Assembly: GCA_043814035.1 (NCBI GenBank)
Contig: JBDRKJ010000002.1
Location: 124,001 to 188,000 of the forward strand
Direction of reading: 5' to 3'
Source: Peribacter sp043814035
GTDB taxonomy: Bacteria; Patescibacteriota; Gracilibacteria; Peribacterales; Peribacteraceae
Length of the DNA stretch: 64,000 bases
The position numbers and the translations under genes were made by a program. Position 1 is the first letter of the stretch; each line of letters opens with the position of its first letter. Below are positions 17,181 through 26,133 of the stretch, piece after piece. Below the pieces are notes generated by a model. That model was not told where the DNA came from, searched no databases, and saw nothing but the letters and a program-made list of their open reading frames with translations.

Positions 17181-18569
17181 TCAGCCAACTGATCCTTCCA
17201 TCTCCATTTCAATCAATCTGTTCATTTCAACGGCATACTCCAGCGGGATCTGCTGCATGACCGGTTCCACGAACCCCCGCACGATCATCGTTTTAGCTTC
17301 AGGCTCCGAAAGGCCCCGTGACATGGCGTAAAAAAGATCTTCTTCCGAGAGCTTGCCCACTGTTGCCTCATGCGCGATGGTCGCATCATCGGTCCCGATC
17401 TGGAGATCCGGGACAGTGGCCGTGCTGCTCTTTGCATCGAGAAGGAGCGCATCACACTGAATGCTCGCCGTAGTGTCTTTGGCTTCGGGTGCGACCTTCA
17501 GGAGCCCACGGTAGACCGTCCGACCGCCATCCCTGCTGACAGATTTACTGACGACGACACTCGACGTGTGCGCAGCAAGATGAATGACTTTGGCACCCGT
17601 ATCCTGCCACTGGCCTTTGCCGGCCATGGCCAGCCCCAGATGTTCGCAGCGTGCACCTTCGCCCGTGAGCACGGAACAGGGATAGAGCATGGTGACACCG
17701 CTCCCCAGATTCCCCCCCACCCACTCCATTGTCGCGTCACGCTCCACAATTGCCCGTTTCGTATTTAGGTTGTAGGTATCCTGGCTCCAGTTCTCAACCG
17801 AGGAGTAGCGCATGCGTGCTCCAGGTTTGACGAAGATCTCGACGCATCCCGCATGCAGTGATGGGCTGCCATACTTTGGTGCGGAGCAGCCCTCGATGTA
17901 GTGCGCCTGCGCCCCCTCTTCCACAATGATGAGTGTGTGTTCGAATTGCCCCATGCCGCGTGCATTCATCCGGAAGTATGACTGCAAGGGCTCGAACACC
18001 TCTACGCCGGCCGGCACATAGAGGAACGTCCCTCCGCTCCACACGGCGCCGTGTAGTGCGGCAAATGCATGGTCCATCGGACGCACACAGCGCATGAAGT
18101 GCTCGCGAACGAGATCGGGATGTGTACGCACCGCTTCATCCATGTCGAGAAAGATCACACCTCGCTCTTCCCACTCCTCCTTGAGCCGATGGTAGATCAC
18201 ATCACTCTCATACTGTGCACCGGCACCCCCCAACATCTGATATTCCGCTTGAGGAATGCCTAGTCGTTCGTACACACGGCGAATATCATCGGGAATCTCG
18301 GTCCAATCATCAGTCTGTGCAACTCCGGGGCTGGCGTAGAAGAGAATACGATCGAGATCGAGCCCCGAGAGATCCGGACCCCACAGAGGCAGAGTGAATT
18401 TTCGAAAGAGACGCAGGCACTTCAGTCGATGCTGGAGCATCCATTGTGGCTCACCTTTCTCCTCACTGATCCGACGCACCAATGCCTCACTAAGCCCGCG
18501 CTTGAGACCCTTCGCGTAGAGAGTGGGGTTGGGAATCTCAAGGGCGGCGTGCGACGTGGAGCGAGACAT
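17181..18569 (-). CDS. sufB: Fe-S cluster assembly protein SufB
   Basis: A 462-residue SufB. Key features are the C-terminal beta-helix with 'SIQCDALLLDAKSSTATVPDL' (in part: 'IQCDALLLD'), which carries the conserved Cys equivalent to that used in cluster assembly, and 'AHEATVGKLSEEDLFYAMSRGL' (in part: 'LSEEDLFYAMSRGL'). 'YIEGCSAPKYGSPSLHAGCVE' (in part: 'EGCSAPKY') is also diagnostic. The length fits the family. It acts with SufC and SufD as the cluster scaffold. Cysteine desulfurase SufS and SufU are not in the window. Confidence 0.92.
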   Translation of the reverse strand: MSRSTSHAALEIPNPTLYAKGLKRGLSEALVRRISEEKGEPQWMLQHRLKCLRLFRKFTLPLWGPDLSGLDLDRILFYASPGVAQTDDWTEIPDDIRRVYERLGIPQAEYQMLGGAGAQYESDVIYHRLKEEWEERGVIFLDMDEAVRTHPDLVREHFMRCVRPMDHAFAALHGAVWSGGTFLYVPAGVEVFEPLQSYFRMNARGMGQFEHTLIIVEEGAQAHYIEGCSAPKYGSPSLHAGCVEIFVKPGARMRYSSVENWSQDTYNLNTKRAIVERDATMEWVGGNLGSGVTMLYPCSVLTGEGARCEHLGLAMAGKGQWQDTGAKVIHLAAHTSSVVVSKSVSRDGGRTVYRGLLKVAPEAKDTTASIQCDALLLDAKSSTATVPDLQIGTDDATIAHEATVGKLSEEDLFYAMSRGLSEPEAKTMIVRGFVEPVMQQIPLEYAVEMNRLIEMEMEGSVG

Positions 18570-18730
18570 AATTGTGAGTGGAGTCTACGGGATCGGAATG
18601 GATGAGAGAACAAGGATCCCCTATGCAGAAATGGCTATTTTTGCGTAAATTTGCTAATAGCTAAAAAGGACGGAAAGCAGGCTTATCATCCAAAATTCCC
18701 GTGAAAATGCCAAACAAACATTTTATGATG

Positions 18731-18739
18731 TGGTATAAT
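18731..18739 (+). promoter_or_regulatory. Extended -10 promoter of the efflux operon
   Basis: TGG then TATAAT at 18734-18739, 14 nt before the ATG at 18754. The predicted leader is about 8 nt and lacks a Shine-Dalgarno sequence. The 184-nt gap between the divergent sufB and this operon shows no gene. Confidence 0.6.
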
Positions 18740-18753
18740 AGTAGAACATTCCT

Positions 18754-20535
18754 ATGTGGACCCCACTTTCCCTCCTCCGGCGCTTCGGAGCGGCCCTCAA
18801 GTCCTTCATCTGGCGGCATCCCATCTGGTCTGTCGTACTCGGAATTTTTGGTCTGCTCTTCGCTCTGCTCCTGTGGTACATCTTCTCGCCCGTACAGCCT
18901 GAGATGATCACCGATGTGGTGCGTCGCGGTGATCTTGTGCAAAAGGTGGAGGCTGTAGGCACTATTACTTCTGACCGTGATGTGAATCTGAAATTCCCGA
19001 TTACAGGAATTATGTCCGCCATATCGGTAAAGGAAGGCGACAAGGTAATCGCAGGTCAGGAACTGGCCAAGCTCCGCAATGAATCATTCGCGGCTGATCT
19101 TGCCGCAGCGTCGGCACAGTGGCGGCAGGCACAGGCAAGCTACCAGGAACTTGTCGAGGGAACGCGTCCCGAAGACATCGTCATCGCCGAAGCTGAAGTG
19201 GCCAATAAACGTGCAGCCCTCGAAGCCGCACGAGCAGATCTCGTGAGCGCCGAAGACAAATTGCGCACCTCGGAACAGAAACTTCAGACTATTCGCTCAG
19301 AAGCCGACACGAATCTCGCCGGGTACATTACGACGTCTTCGAGTGCGTGTACGCAGCAGATTTCGCTCACCAAAACGTCCCTCAGTACACTCGATGACAT
19401 CTTCATCAATTCGATCATAACCGACATGGCCAAACAGTACCGCACTACGTCGTACAATATTTTTCGGTCTGACTGGACCTTGGCCCAGAGCGCTCTCGAT
19501 GCGTTCTTGTGTGCGGGCGGTTTCATGACCTATGACGCTGCTCTCGAAACGATGCAACGTGCGACGGTGATCATCACACAAGCAACGAATGTTCTTCAAG
19601 AAGCCTATGCGCTCATCGCCGACCTGCCGATTACCACGGCCTACGATACGGCGACACGCGAAGCCAACAAAACATCCATTGGCACCGAAAAGGCGAGCGT
19701 GCAGGAAGCAGCGAGTGCCATCAATACCGCAATGAGTGACCTGCGTGATGCGTCTGCCAGCTACGACACGAGCGTTGCGACAGAAGAGAACACGTACGCT
19801 GCTGCCAAAGCAGCCAAGCAGACTGCAGAATCCGCAATTATTACGTACGAAACCTCCCTGCGCACACAGGAGGCACAACTTGCACTCAAGAAAGCTGGTC
19901 CACGTGAGACGCAGCTCGCTGCCTCACGGGCAAATATGAACGCCGTCGGAGCAAATGTGGCCAAGGCTCGCGCAAAGCTCGAAGACTCCATCATCCGCGC
20001 ACCTGCAGATGGCATTATTACGAAAGTAGATTTTAAGGAAGGAGAATTCACAGGGGACCCCGATAATGCAAACCACTCGATCACCATGCTCGGTGCTTCG
20101 CCCTTCCGTGTCGAGATGTTCCTCTCAGAGGTCGATATTCCCAAGGTACAGCTTTCGCAGAGCGGCTCCATTGAGCTTGATGCGTTCCCGGGAGTGAACT
20201 ACGCGCTCAAGGTCACGTCAATCGAGCCGGGGCCCACCAAGATCGATGGCGTCTCGAAGTATCGCGTGAGCTTAAACTTCGTATACCCGCACGATGAATT
20301 CAAGATCGGCATGACGGGCGACGCTGAAATCATCACAGGAGAGCGCAAAGATGTATTGCTCGCTCCGGTACGGTCCGTCATTCAGAAAAACGGCGAAGGC
20401 AAGGTTATCCGTATCCTCGAAAACGGAAAAGTTGTCGACAAACCCGTGACGACCGGCATGGAATCCGATACCGATGTCGAAGTTGTCACTGGACTTACCG
20501 AAGAGGAGACTGTGATCGTCCTCATTAAGCAGTAA
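18754..20535 (+). CDS. HlyD/MacA-family membrane fusion protein
   Basis: A 593-residue efflux adaptor. A single N-terminal membrane helix ('LGIFGLLFALLLWYIF', about residues 30-45) is followed by the first lipoyl half with 'VEAVGTI' and 'VKEGDKVIAGQELAKL'. A very long coiled-coil hairpin (about 110-400) is rich in Ala, Glu and Thr. The second lipoyl half is 'IIRAPADGIITKVDFKEGEF' (about 411-430), followed by beta-barrel domains. It is longer than MacA (about 370 residues) because of the hairpin insertion. It is first of a four-gene operon with one ATPase and two permeases. In a cell that may lack an outer membrane, the adaptor may serve the cell wall or S-layer. Confidence 0.85.
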   Translation: MWTPLSLLRRFGAALKSFIWRHPIWSVVLGIFGLLFALLLWYIFSPVQPEMITDVVRRGDLVQKVEAVGTITSDRDVNLKFPITGIMSAISVKEGDKVIAGQELAKLRNESFAADLAAASAQWRQAQASYQELVEGTRPEDIVIAEAEVANKRAALEAARADLVSAEDKLRTSEQKLQTIRSEADTNLAGYITTSSSACTQQISLTKTSLSTLDDIFINSIITDMAKQYRTTSYNIFRSDWTLAQSALDAFLCAGGFMTYDAALETMQRATVIITQATNVLQEAYALIADLPITTAYDTATREANKTSIGTEKASVQEAASAINTAMSDLRDASASYDTSVATEENTYAAAKAAKQTAESAIITYETSLRTQEAQLALKKAGPRETQLAASRANMNAVGANVAKARAKLEDSIIRAPADGIITKVDFKEGEFTGDPDNANHSITMLGASPFRVEMFLSEVDIPKVQLSQSGSIELDAFPGVNYALKVTSIEPGPTKIDGVSKYRVSLNFVYPHDEFKIGMTGDAEIITGERKDVLLAPVRSVIQKNGEGKVIRILENGKVVDKPVTTGMESDTDVEVVTGLTEEETVIVLIKQ

Positions 20536-20537
20536 TC

Positions 20538-21278
20538 ATGCCAAAAAAAGAATCTTCGCCTCTGATCGAAGCCAAGAACCTCTACAAATCGTACTTCAAC
20601 GAGACGATCGAAACTCCTGTGCTTTACGATATCAACTTACAAATCAATGCAGGAGAATTTGTGGCCATCATGGGCCCATCAGGGTCAGGAAAATCCACGC
20701 TCATGCATATCTTGGGCTTTTTGGATGTTCCGACAAAAGGTCACTATCACTTTAAGGGCGAATCCACAGAGCAGAAGGAGGAGGATGAACTGGCGCGCAT
20801 TCGTTCTTCGAGTGTAAGTTTCGTGTTCCAGTCTTTCAACCTACTGCCACGAACGAGTGTTATCGATAATGTTTCACTCCCACTCCTCTATCACAGCGCC
20901 ACTCGCCCAGTCGATCGCCTTGCTCGTGCCATGAAGGCCATTAAGGCTGTCGGTCTCACGGACCGCGCCACGTATCTGAGTAATCAGCTCTCAGGCGGAC
21001 AGCAGCAGCGTGTGGCTATTGCGCGTGCCCTCGTCACGGAGCCAGAGATCATTTTTGCCGACGAGCCTACCGGAAACCTAGACTCCGCATCGGGCAAACA
21101 GGTGATGGAAATCCTGCAGAAACTCCATCAAGCAGGGCACACAATCATTCTCGTCACACACGAAAAAACGACAGCAGAGCACGCCGAGCGCATCATCCAA
21201 ATTATGGATGGCCGCATCGTTGCAGATAACAAAGCGTTCACGCGTCGCATTGCCAATCAGGTAAAAGATTTCAAGTAA
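20538..21278 (+). CDS. ABC transporter ATPase, MacB/LolD type
   Basis: A 246-residue ATPase with Walker A 'GPSGSGKST', signature 'LSGGQQQRVAIARAL', Walker B 'IIFADEPTGNLD' and switch His in 'LVTHEKTTAEHA'. This is the MacB/LolD subfamily that powers mechanotransmission permeases with an FtsX fold. It lies 2 nt after the adaptor stop and 10 nt before the first permease ATG, so it is part of the same operon. Confidence 0.92.
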   Translation: MPKKESSPLIEAKNLYKSYFNETIETPVLYDINLQINAGEFVAIMGPSGSGKSTLMHILGFLDVPTKGHYHFKGESTEQKEEDELARIRSSSVSFVFQSFNLLPRTSVIDNVSLPLLYHSATRPVDRLARAMKAIKAVGLTDRATYLSNQLSGGQQQRVAIARALVTEPEIIFADEPTGNLDSASGKQVMEILQKLHQAGHTIILVTHEKTTAEHAERIIQIMDGRIVADNKAFTRRIANQVKDFK

Positions 21279-21288
21279 TTCCTTGCCA

Positions 21289-22527
21289 ATGCAACTTCGC
21301 GATACCGTCACCATCGCGCTCAAAGCAGTGAAGGGCAATAGTGCCCGATCTCTTCTCACTATGCTCGGCATCATCATTGGTGTCGGTGCTGTGGTGCTTA
21401 TGACGAGCGTGGGAGAGAGCATGCAAAGCGTCATCTTAGGGCAGATTAGTGCACTCGGGCCCAAGACCATTGCCATGTGGCCGGGCGAGAACGGCCCGGA
21501 GCAGGGAGCGGCCACGCTCAATCCCGATTTCGATAGCTTCACCCTCAATGACGTAGATGCCCTGAAAAAACTTCAGACTATTTCGAATGTTGCCCCCATC
21601 ATTTTTGTACAGGGTAAAACCACCTATGGTACCGAGCAGACCGATACGCGCGTCGTAGGCACTACGCCGGACTACTACTTGAACCAAGTTGTCGATGCTG
21701 CCGAGGGACGCCTGCATGACGAGCAGGATGAATTGGAGGGACGTGCAGTTGCTGTACTCGGACCCGATACCGCCAAGGATCTCTTCTTCAATCAGAGCCC
21801 GCTCGGCAAGCGCATCGAGATTGGCAATAAGAAGTACACGGTCATCGGTGTGCTGGAGTCGGTAGGATCGCAATTTTTTCAGAACATGGATGAGCGGATC
21901 ATCATCCCCTTCGAGACAGCCCACATCGTTTCGCAGCGCTCCTACGTCGACATGGTCACGGCAATGTCGACAGGCGACACGGCAGACGCTGTTGCCGATA
22001 TTCAGTTCTTGCTCCGCCGCCGTCACAACATCATTCCTCCAGAGACGGGGCCAGAGACGGACAATGACGACTTTCTCGTCCGCACCGCAGAACAAGCACA
22101 GGAAATTTTGGGCACAGTATCTGTAAGCCTGACCGCCTTTATCACAATGATCGCAACAATTTCACTCGTTGTCGGCGGCATCGGCATTATGAACATAATG
22201 CTTGTTGCCGTGACGGAACGCACCCGTGAGATCGGCCTGCGCAAAGCCCTTGGAGCGCGCCGAAATGACATCCTGCTGCAATTCCTCATCGAGGCCATTG
22301 TCCTCACATTGCTCGGGGGCCTGATTGGCATGCTGCTCGGCGTAGGCTTAAATGCCATCATTGTTGGCATCGCACGAAAATTCCTCGACCGATACATTTT
22401 TGCTTTGAATCCCATCGCCATGTTCGCCGCCTTGATCATGGCAGGGGGCACCGGGCTCGTCTTTGGTATTTATCCTGCCCGCAAAGCCGCAGACCTCAAT
22501 CCAATCGAAGCTCTTCGCTACGAATAA
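21289..22527 (+). CDS. MacB-type FtsX-fold permease, copy 1
   Basis: A 412-residue permease with an N-terminal membrane helix at about 'SLLTMLGIIIGVGAVVLM', a large extracytoplasmic MacB periplasmic core domain, and three C-terminal helices. 'VVGGIGIMNIMLVAVTERTREIGLRKALGA' (in part: 'GGIGIMNIMLVAVTERT') is the FtsX-family signature. An upstream in-frame TTG at 21283 is possible. It has no fused ATPase, so it must use the separate ATPase at 20538. Its TAA overlaps the ATG of the second permease. Confidence 0.9.
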   Translation: MQLRDTVTIALKAVKGNSARSLLTMLGIIIGVGAVVLMTSVGESMQSVILGQISALGPKTIAMWPGENGPEQGAATLNPDFDSFTLNDVDALKKLQTISNVAPIIFVQGKTTYGTEQTDTRVVGTTPDYYLNQVVDAAEGRLHDEQDELEGRAVAVLGPDTAKDLFFNQSPLGKRIEIGNKKYTVIGVLESVGSQFFQNMDERIIIPFETAHIVSQRSYVDMVTAMSTGDTADAVADIQFLLRRRHNIIPPETGPETDNDDFLVRTAEQAQEILGTVSVSLTAFITMIATISLVVGGIGIMNIMLVAVTERTREIGLRKALGARRNDILLQFLIEAIVLTLLGGLIGMLLGVGLNAIIVGIARKFLDRYIFALNPIAMFAALIMAGGTGLVFGIYPARKAADLNPIEALRYE

Positions 22528-23744
22528 TGCGTATACAAGACACTCTCCGATCGGCCCTCGAAGGACTCACCCGCAACATCTCGCGATCGCTGCTCACAAC
22601 GCTCGGCATCATCATTGGCGTGGGTTCTGTAGTACTGATGGTTTCAGTCGGTGCGACCTTTCAGAACTTTATCTTAGACCAGTTGAGCGATTTTAGTGCA
22701 AGCACATTTGAGATTCATTCCAAAGGACTGCAGGAATTCGGCAAAGAAACCAACACGCTCACAGAGGGCGACGCAGAGGCGCTTGCCAAGCTCTCGACGG
22801 TCAAAAATGTTGTTCCCGTGATCTTCGTCGCGCAGAAAGTAAAATTCGGAACGCAGGAAGCGAGCCCTATGATTCTAGGATCAACCAAAGACATCTTCGA
22901 AAACTGGTCTATGAAGGTTACCAATGGACGCCTGCTCAGTGATGGAGACCTGAAAGGGGGCCAAAGCGTCGTCGTTTTGGGTGGGAAAACTGCTGAAGAC
23001 CTCTTCGGAAACTCGGATCCACTGGGTAAACGTATTAGTGTTGGGGAGCGTAAATTCACTGTCGTCGGTGTTCTCAAAACTCTCGGAGGAGCAATGGGGG
23101 CACAGATGGATACACCTATCTACGTCCCATTCACTGTCGCACAAACCCTGACGAACAAGGGGCGCTACATCGACTACATTTCTCTTCAGGCTGTAGGCAA
23201 CATCGATCTCGCGACCGAGGATATTAAGTCGCTGCTTCGTCAGCGCCACAACATCGATAATCCGAATGATGATCCTGATAAGGATGACTTCGTTTCCCGT
23301 TCATTTGCACAGGCAACGGAAATCATCGGCACAGTCACACTTTCGATCACCATCTTCCTCGGCCTCATCGCCGGCATTTCACTTGTTGTCGGGGGCATCG
23401 GCATTATGAACATCATGCTGGTCTCTGTTTCAGAACGAACAAAGGAGATCGGTCTACGTAAAGCAGTGGGTGCCCGTCGAAGTGACATTTTATTGCAGTT
23501 CCTCATCGAGGCTGTTGCCCTTACGCTGCTTGGAGGACTCATTGGTATTGTTGGAGGCGGCCTCCTCGGGTTCCTCATGACAAGGCTCGCTGCAAAGTTC
23601 CTCGGCGACCTCTCATTTGCTCTCACAATCAGCTCTATTCTGCTCTCTATCGGTATGGCAGTGGGAACCGGATTGATCTTCGGTCTCTACCCTGCAAGAC
23701 GCGCCGCCAAGTTACACCCCATTGAAGCAATGCGCTTCGAGTAG
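22527..23744 (+). CDS. MacB-type FtsX-fold permease, copy 2
   Basis: A 405-residue paralog of the preceding permease with the same topology: N-terminal helix in 'SLLTTLGIIIGVGSVVLM', an extracytoplasmic core, and a C-terminal three-helix block with 'GGIGIMNIMLVSVSERTKE'. The start is in a TAATG overlap with the previous stop. Two consecutive, clearly diverged permeases with one ATPase suggest a heterodimer rather than the usual MacB homodimer; this is inferred from gene order. Confidence 0.9.
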   Translation: MRIQDTLRSALEGLTRNISRSLLTTLGIIIGVGSVVLMVSVGATFQNFILDQLSDFSASTFEIHSKGLQEFGKETNTLTEGDAEALAKLSTVKNVVPVIFVAQKVKFGTQEASPMILGSTKDIFENWSMKVTNGRLLSDGDLKGGQSVVVLGGKTAEDLFGNSDPLGKRISVGERKFTVVGVLKTLGGAMGAQMDTPIYVPFTVAQTLTNKGRYIDYISLQAVGNIDLATEDIKSLLRQRHNIDNPNDDPDKDDFVSRSFAQATEIIGTVTLSITIFLGLIAGISLVVGGIGIMNIMLVSVSERTKEIGLRKAVGARRSDILLQFLIEAVALTLLGGLIGIVGGGLLGFLMTRLAAKFLGDLSFALTISSILLSIGMAVGTGLIFGLYPARRAAKLHPIEAMRFE

Positions 23745-23814
23745 CCAAAATCACCACTCTTGCACGTAAGGGTGGGGTCGGGAGACAATGTGTTTCCTTT
23801 CCCCATTTCTATCC

Positions 23815-23937
23815 ATGGAAGAGTTTACATGTGATCTCTGCAGTCAGCCGATCTGCAAACTGTGCGGCGGGTGCGAATGTGATGAGAATGCCTGCACGTG
23901 CGATGTCGCAGAGGAAAAGGACGAAGATGAAGAGTAG
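23815..23937 (+). CDS. Small Cys-rich acidic protein (40 residues, 8 Cys)
   Basis: A 40-residue open frame from ATG 23815 to TAG 23937. It has eight cysteines in the pattern C-x2-C, then C-x2-C-x2-C-x-C, then C-x-C ('CDLCSQPICKLCGGCEC' in the middle), and ends in an acidic tail of Glu, Asp and Lys. The spacing suggests a zinc or other metal site. It lies 70 nt after the permease gene and 18 nt before the next gene. Metallothionein-like or zinc-ribbon roles are guesses. Confidence 0.55.
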   Translation: MEEFTCDLCSQPICKLCGGCECDENACTCDVAEEKDEDEE

Positions 23938-23940
23938 CCG

Positions 23941-23949
23941 TGATACACT
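23941..23949 (+). promoter_or_regulatory. Extended -10 box of the 23956 gene
   Basis: TGA then TACACT, with 6 nt to the ATG at 23956. The position marks that ATG, rather than the GTG at 23950, as the start. Confidence 0.5.
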
Positions 23950-23955
23950 GTGGCC

Positions 23956-24357
23956 ATGCTGAAGTTGTTTGTGTTGCTCGCGTTCCTCGCCGCGCAGTTC
24001 ATCATCACATGGTTTGGCGTTTTTCTCAGTAAGATCCCTCCCCGAGGCACGGTCTTCGGATGGTCATACACATCGCCGCTTTTCGGTCTCTTCGTAACAC
24101 TCATCGCATTCATTTGGATCCCCGTCATTATCAATCTGCTCTACGGACTCGGATTCCAGTGGGGCAATCGTGCATTTGGGAGTTTTCTCGTGGTGATTTC
24201 TCTCTGGATTGCAGCCGCGCCGCTTGCCGCACTGCTCTTCAACTTACTGGTTGTGCGAGAAAAAGTTGATCTTCCGCTCCTTCTCGGCCTCCTCTGTATC
24301 ACAATCGGAAGCATTCTCGTCGCTACGCACAGAGAGATCGCTTCACTCTTCTCATAA
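23956..24357 (+). CDS. Small four-helix membrane protein
   Basis: A 133-residue, very hydrophobic protein with four predicted membrane helices: residues about 3-22, 38-62, 75-98 and 107-125. The last, 'LLLGLLCITIGSILVA', resembles the final helix of DMT/EamA or small multidrug resistance proteins. No catalytic motif is visible. A substrate or partner cannot be named. The start is chosen from the -10 box 6 nt upstream. Confidence 0.6.
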   Translation: MLKLFVLLAFLAAQFIITWFGVFLSKIPPRGTVFGWSYTSPLFGLFVTLIAFIWIPVIINLLYGLGFQWGNRAFGSFLVVISLWIAAAPLAALLFNLLVVREKVDLPLLLGLLCITIGSILVATHREIASLFS

Positions 24358-24437
24358 GCATTCACAGAAAGGAAGAGTAAACTCAAAAGAGCGCCACAGA
24401 ACCCAGAGAGGTTCCATAACGCTCGATTGAGATTCGA

Positions 24438-25193
24438 TTACTCCAATTCGTAGATCAGCGACACCGAGACATTCACCTCTTGCTCTCCGGTCGGAACCGC
24501 AATGGACGGAAGCGGAGCCCCGCCGCCACCCACGCTCTCCATCATCACATTCGCCTTGCGGTAATCCATCGCCGGCACATAGCCGCCCCCCTCAGAGAAA
24601 CCCTTTAGCCGCTTAATATCTTTGCCCAGCTGATCCGCAAGAAGTTTGGCCTTTGCCTCGGCTTTCTGAATCGCCTTCGCGCGCGCAGCGGCCTGCAACG
24701 TCTCAGGATCATCCATGGTGAAGTCGACTCCGCCGACCTGGTTCACGCCTTCGCTCGTTACTGCAGCGAGTAGGTCACCAATCTTATCGAGATCCCGCAC
24801 CTTCACATGCAGAGACTGCATGGCCTGAAACCCACGAGGAATCTGCTGACCATCCTTCCAGTCATACTCTGGTTGAAGCGAGAGAGAGTCCGTTGTGACA
24901 TCCTTATCTTCGATGCCTTGCTTCTCTACTGCAGCAATGACATCGGCCATTTCTTCACTGAGCAGCTTCATTGCCTGCTGCGCGGTCGACTGTCGGCCCG
25001 TTTTAACTCCAAAGCTCACAACGGCAATATCCGGTGCTGCTGCTGCTTTTCCTGTGGCTTCAACGGCAATCGTCATCGGTGAGAAGTCACGCTGCTCAAT
25101 CACCTTACCCGTGAGGTAAAACCCGCCGGCAACTACGATAAGAAAAAACGCAAACCAGCAGTGAGGCTTACAAGAAGTACATGTATTTTCCAT
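24438..25193 (-). CDS. SIMPL-domain (DUF541) exported protein
   Basis: A 251-residue protein with an N-terminal membrane anchor ('WFAFFLIVVAGGFYLTG', about residues 13-29) and a SIMPL/DUF541 domain thereafter. Diagnostic stretches are 'VEATGKAAAAPDIAVVSFGV' and 'VGGVDFTMDDPETLQAAAR'. SIMPL proteins are extracytoplasmic and often linked to stress tolerance, but their biochemical role is poorly known. The ATG at 25193 is used. A TATGAT with an upstream TG (TGA-TATGAT) lies 25 nt upstream and overlaps the other possible start. Confidence 0.85.
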   Translation of the reverse strand: MENTCTSCKPHCWFAFFLIVVAGGFYLTGKVIEQRDFSPMTIAVEATGKAAAAPDIAVVSFGVKTGRQSTAQQAMKLLSEEMADVIAAVEKQGIEDKDVTTDSLSLQPEYDWKDGQQIPRGFQAMQSLHVKVRDLDKIGDLLAAVTSEGVNQVGGVDFTMDDPETLQAAARAKAIQKAEAKAKLLADQLGKDIKRLKGFSEGGGYVPAMDYRKANVMMESVGGGGAPLPSIAVPTGEQEVNVSVSLIYELE

Positions 25194-25284
25194 GAAGAAA
25201 AGAGGGGAAAGGAGCACCATCATATCAGTTTTACTGTAGGGAGAGAAAGGGTCCTATAGGCCCCCCGTAGAAGCCCTGCGGAAC

Positions 25285-26043
25285 TTATGTGTCTAGGGCG
25301 ACGTGCTTTTGAAAGCCCTCCTTTTCAAGCCGACGCACGAGTGGCGCGCCGCCACTCTCTACAATCTCGCCATTGAGCATAACATGCACGCGATCAGGAC
25401 GGAGTACACGCAGAAAGCGAATATTGTGTGTGACGAGAACCGCCGCAAAAGATGGATGCCGTTTGCGCAGATGTTTCAGCCCCTCGGCAACTACCACCAG
25501 TGCATCGAGATCAAGTCCAGAATCTGTTTCGTCCAGTAGGGCAAGCTTTGGTTCTAGTACAAGCAACTGCAAAACTTCAAGCTTCTTCTTCTCGCCACCC
25601 GAAAACCCCTGGTGAACTGAACGATCCTCCCATGCACTGTCCACCTTGAGTAGGGCCATCTCTCGGGCCAATCGATCATGGAACTCAAGTGGCGCAAGGG
25701 ATTTGTTCTGTGCAGTAAGCGCAGAGAAAAGAAAATCCCGCACACTCACACCAGCGATTTCTCGAGGATGTTGAAAAGCAAGAAAGAGCCCTGCCTGCGC
25801 CCGTTCGTGAGGAGCAAGGTCAAGCAGGTTCTTGCCACAGAATCGAACAGATCCACGAGTCACCCGCACTGTTGGATGCCCCATCAATGCGTGAACGAGT
25901 GATGACTTTCCTGCTCCGTTCGGCCCCATAATGACATGAAGTTCGCCCGGCAACACCGAGAGCGAACATCCACGTACAACCTCCTTCTCTGCAATAGAGA
26001 CGTGTATACCGCGAACGGAGAGGAGTGGTGAGCGGGATGGCAC
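25285..26043 (-). CDS. sufC: Fe-S assembly ATPase SufC
   Basis: A 252-residue SufC: Walker A 'GPNGAGKSSLVHALMG', signature 'FSGGEKKKLEVLQLLVLEP', Walker B 'LALLDETDSGLDLDAL', and an H-loop His in 'VLVTHNIRFLRV'. It drives SufBCD conformational change. I place the start at GTG 26043, which gives 'PLLSVRGIHVSIAEKEV' close to the N terminus as in other SufC. A -10 (GATACT) lies 6 nt upstream of that GTG. The frame continues to an ATG at 26133, but that would add an atypical 30-residue extension across the promoter. The ferredoxin gene is divergent. Confidence 0.88.
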   Translation of the reverse strand: MPSRSPLLSVRGIHVSIAEKEVVRGCSLSVLPGELHVIMGPNGAGKSSLVHALMGHPTVRVTRGSVRFCGKNLLDLAPHERAQAGLFLAFQHPREIAGVSVRDFLFSALTAQNKSLAPLEFHDRLAREMALLKVDSAWEDRSVHQGFSGGEKKKLEVLQLLVLEPKLALLDETDSGLDLDALVVVAEGLKHLRKRHPSFAAVLVTHNIRFLRVLRPDRVHVMLNGEIVESGGAPLVRRLEKEGFQKHVALDT

Positions 26044-26049
26044 GACACT

Positions 26050-26055
26050 AGTATC
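26050..26055 (-). promoter_or_regulatory. -10 box of sufC
   Basis: GATACT on the minus strand, 6 nt before the GTG start at 26043. Confidence 0.45.
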
Positions 26056-26098
26056 CCTGAGTAGATCGCAGTGAGAAAGCAGGTGGGCGAAAAAAGCT

Positions 26099-26127
26099 TT
26101 CGCAATGTAAACCGTGTACTGCATACT
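26099..26127 (+). promoter_or_regulatory. Promoter of the ferredoxin gene
   Basis: TTCGCA, a 17-nt spacer and CATACT (26122-26127), then 6 nt to the ATG at 26134. TACTGCATACT also occurs upstream of the dnaE mini-ORF (49744-49754). Confidence 0.55.
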
Positions 26128-26133
26128 GTTCAC

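Noticed and set aside
26044..26133. Longer SufC from ATG 26133
   Set aside because: It would read through both divergent promoters and add 30 residues not typical of SufC.
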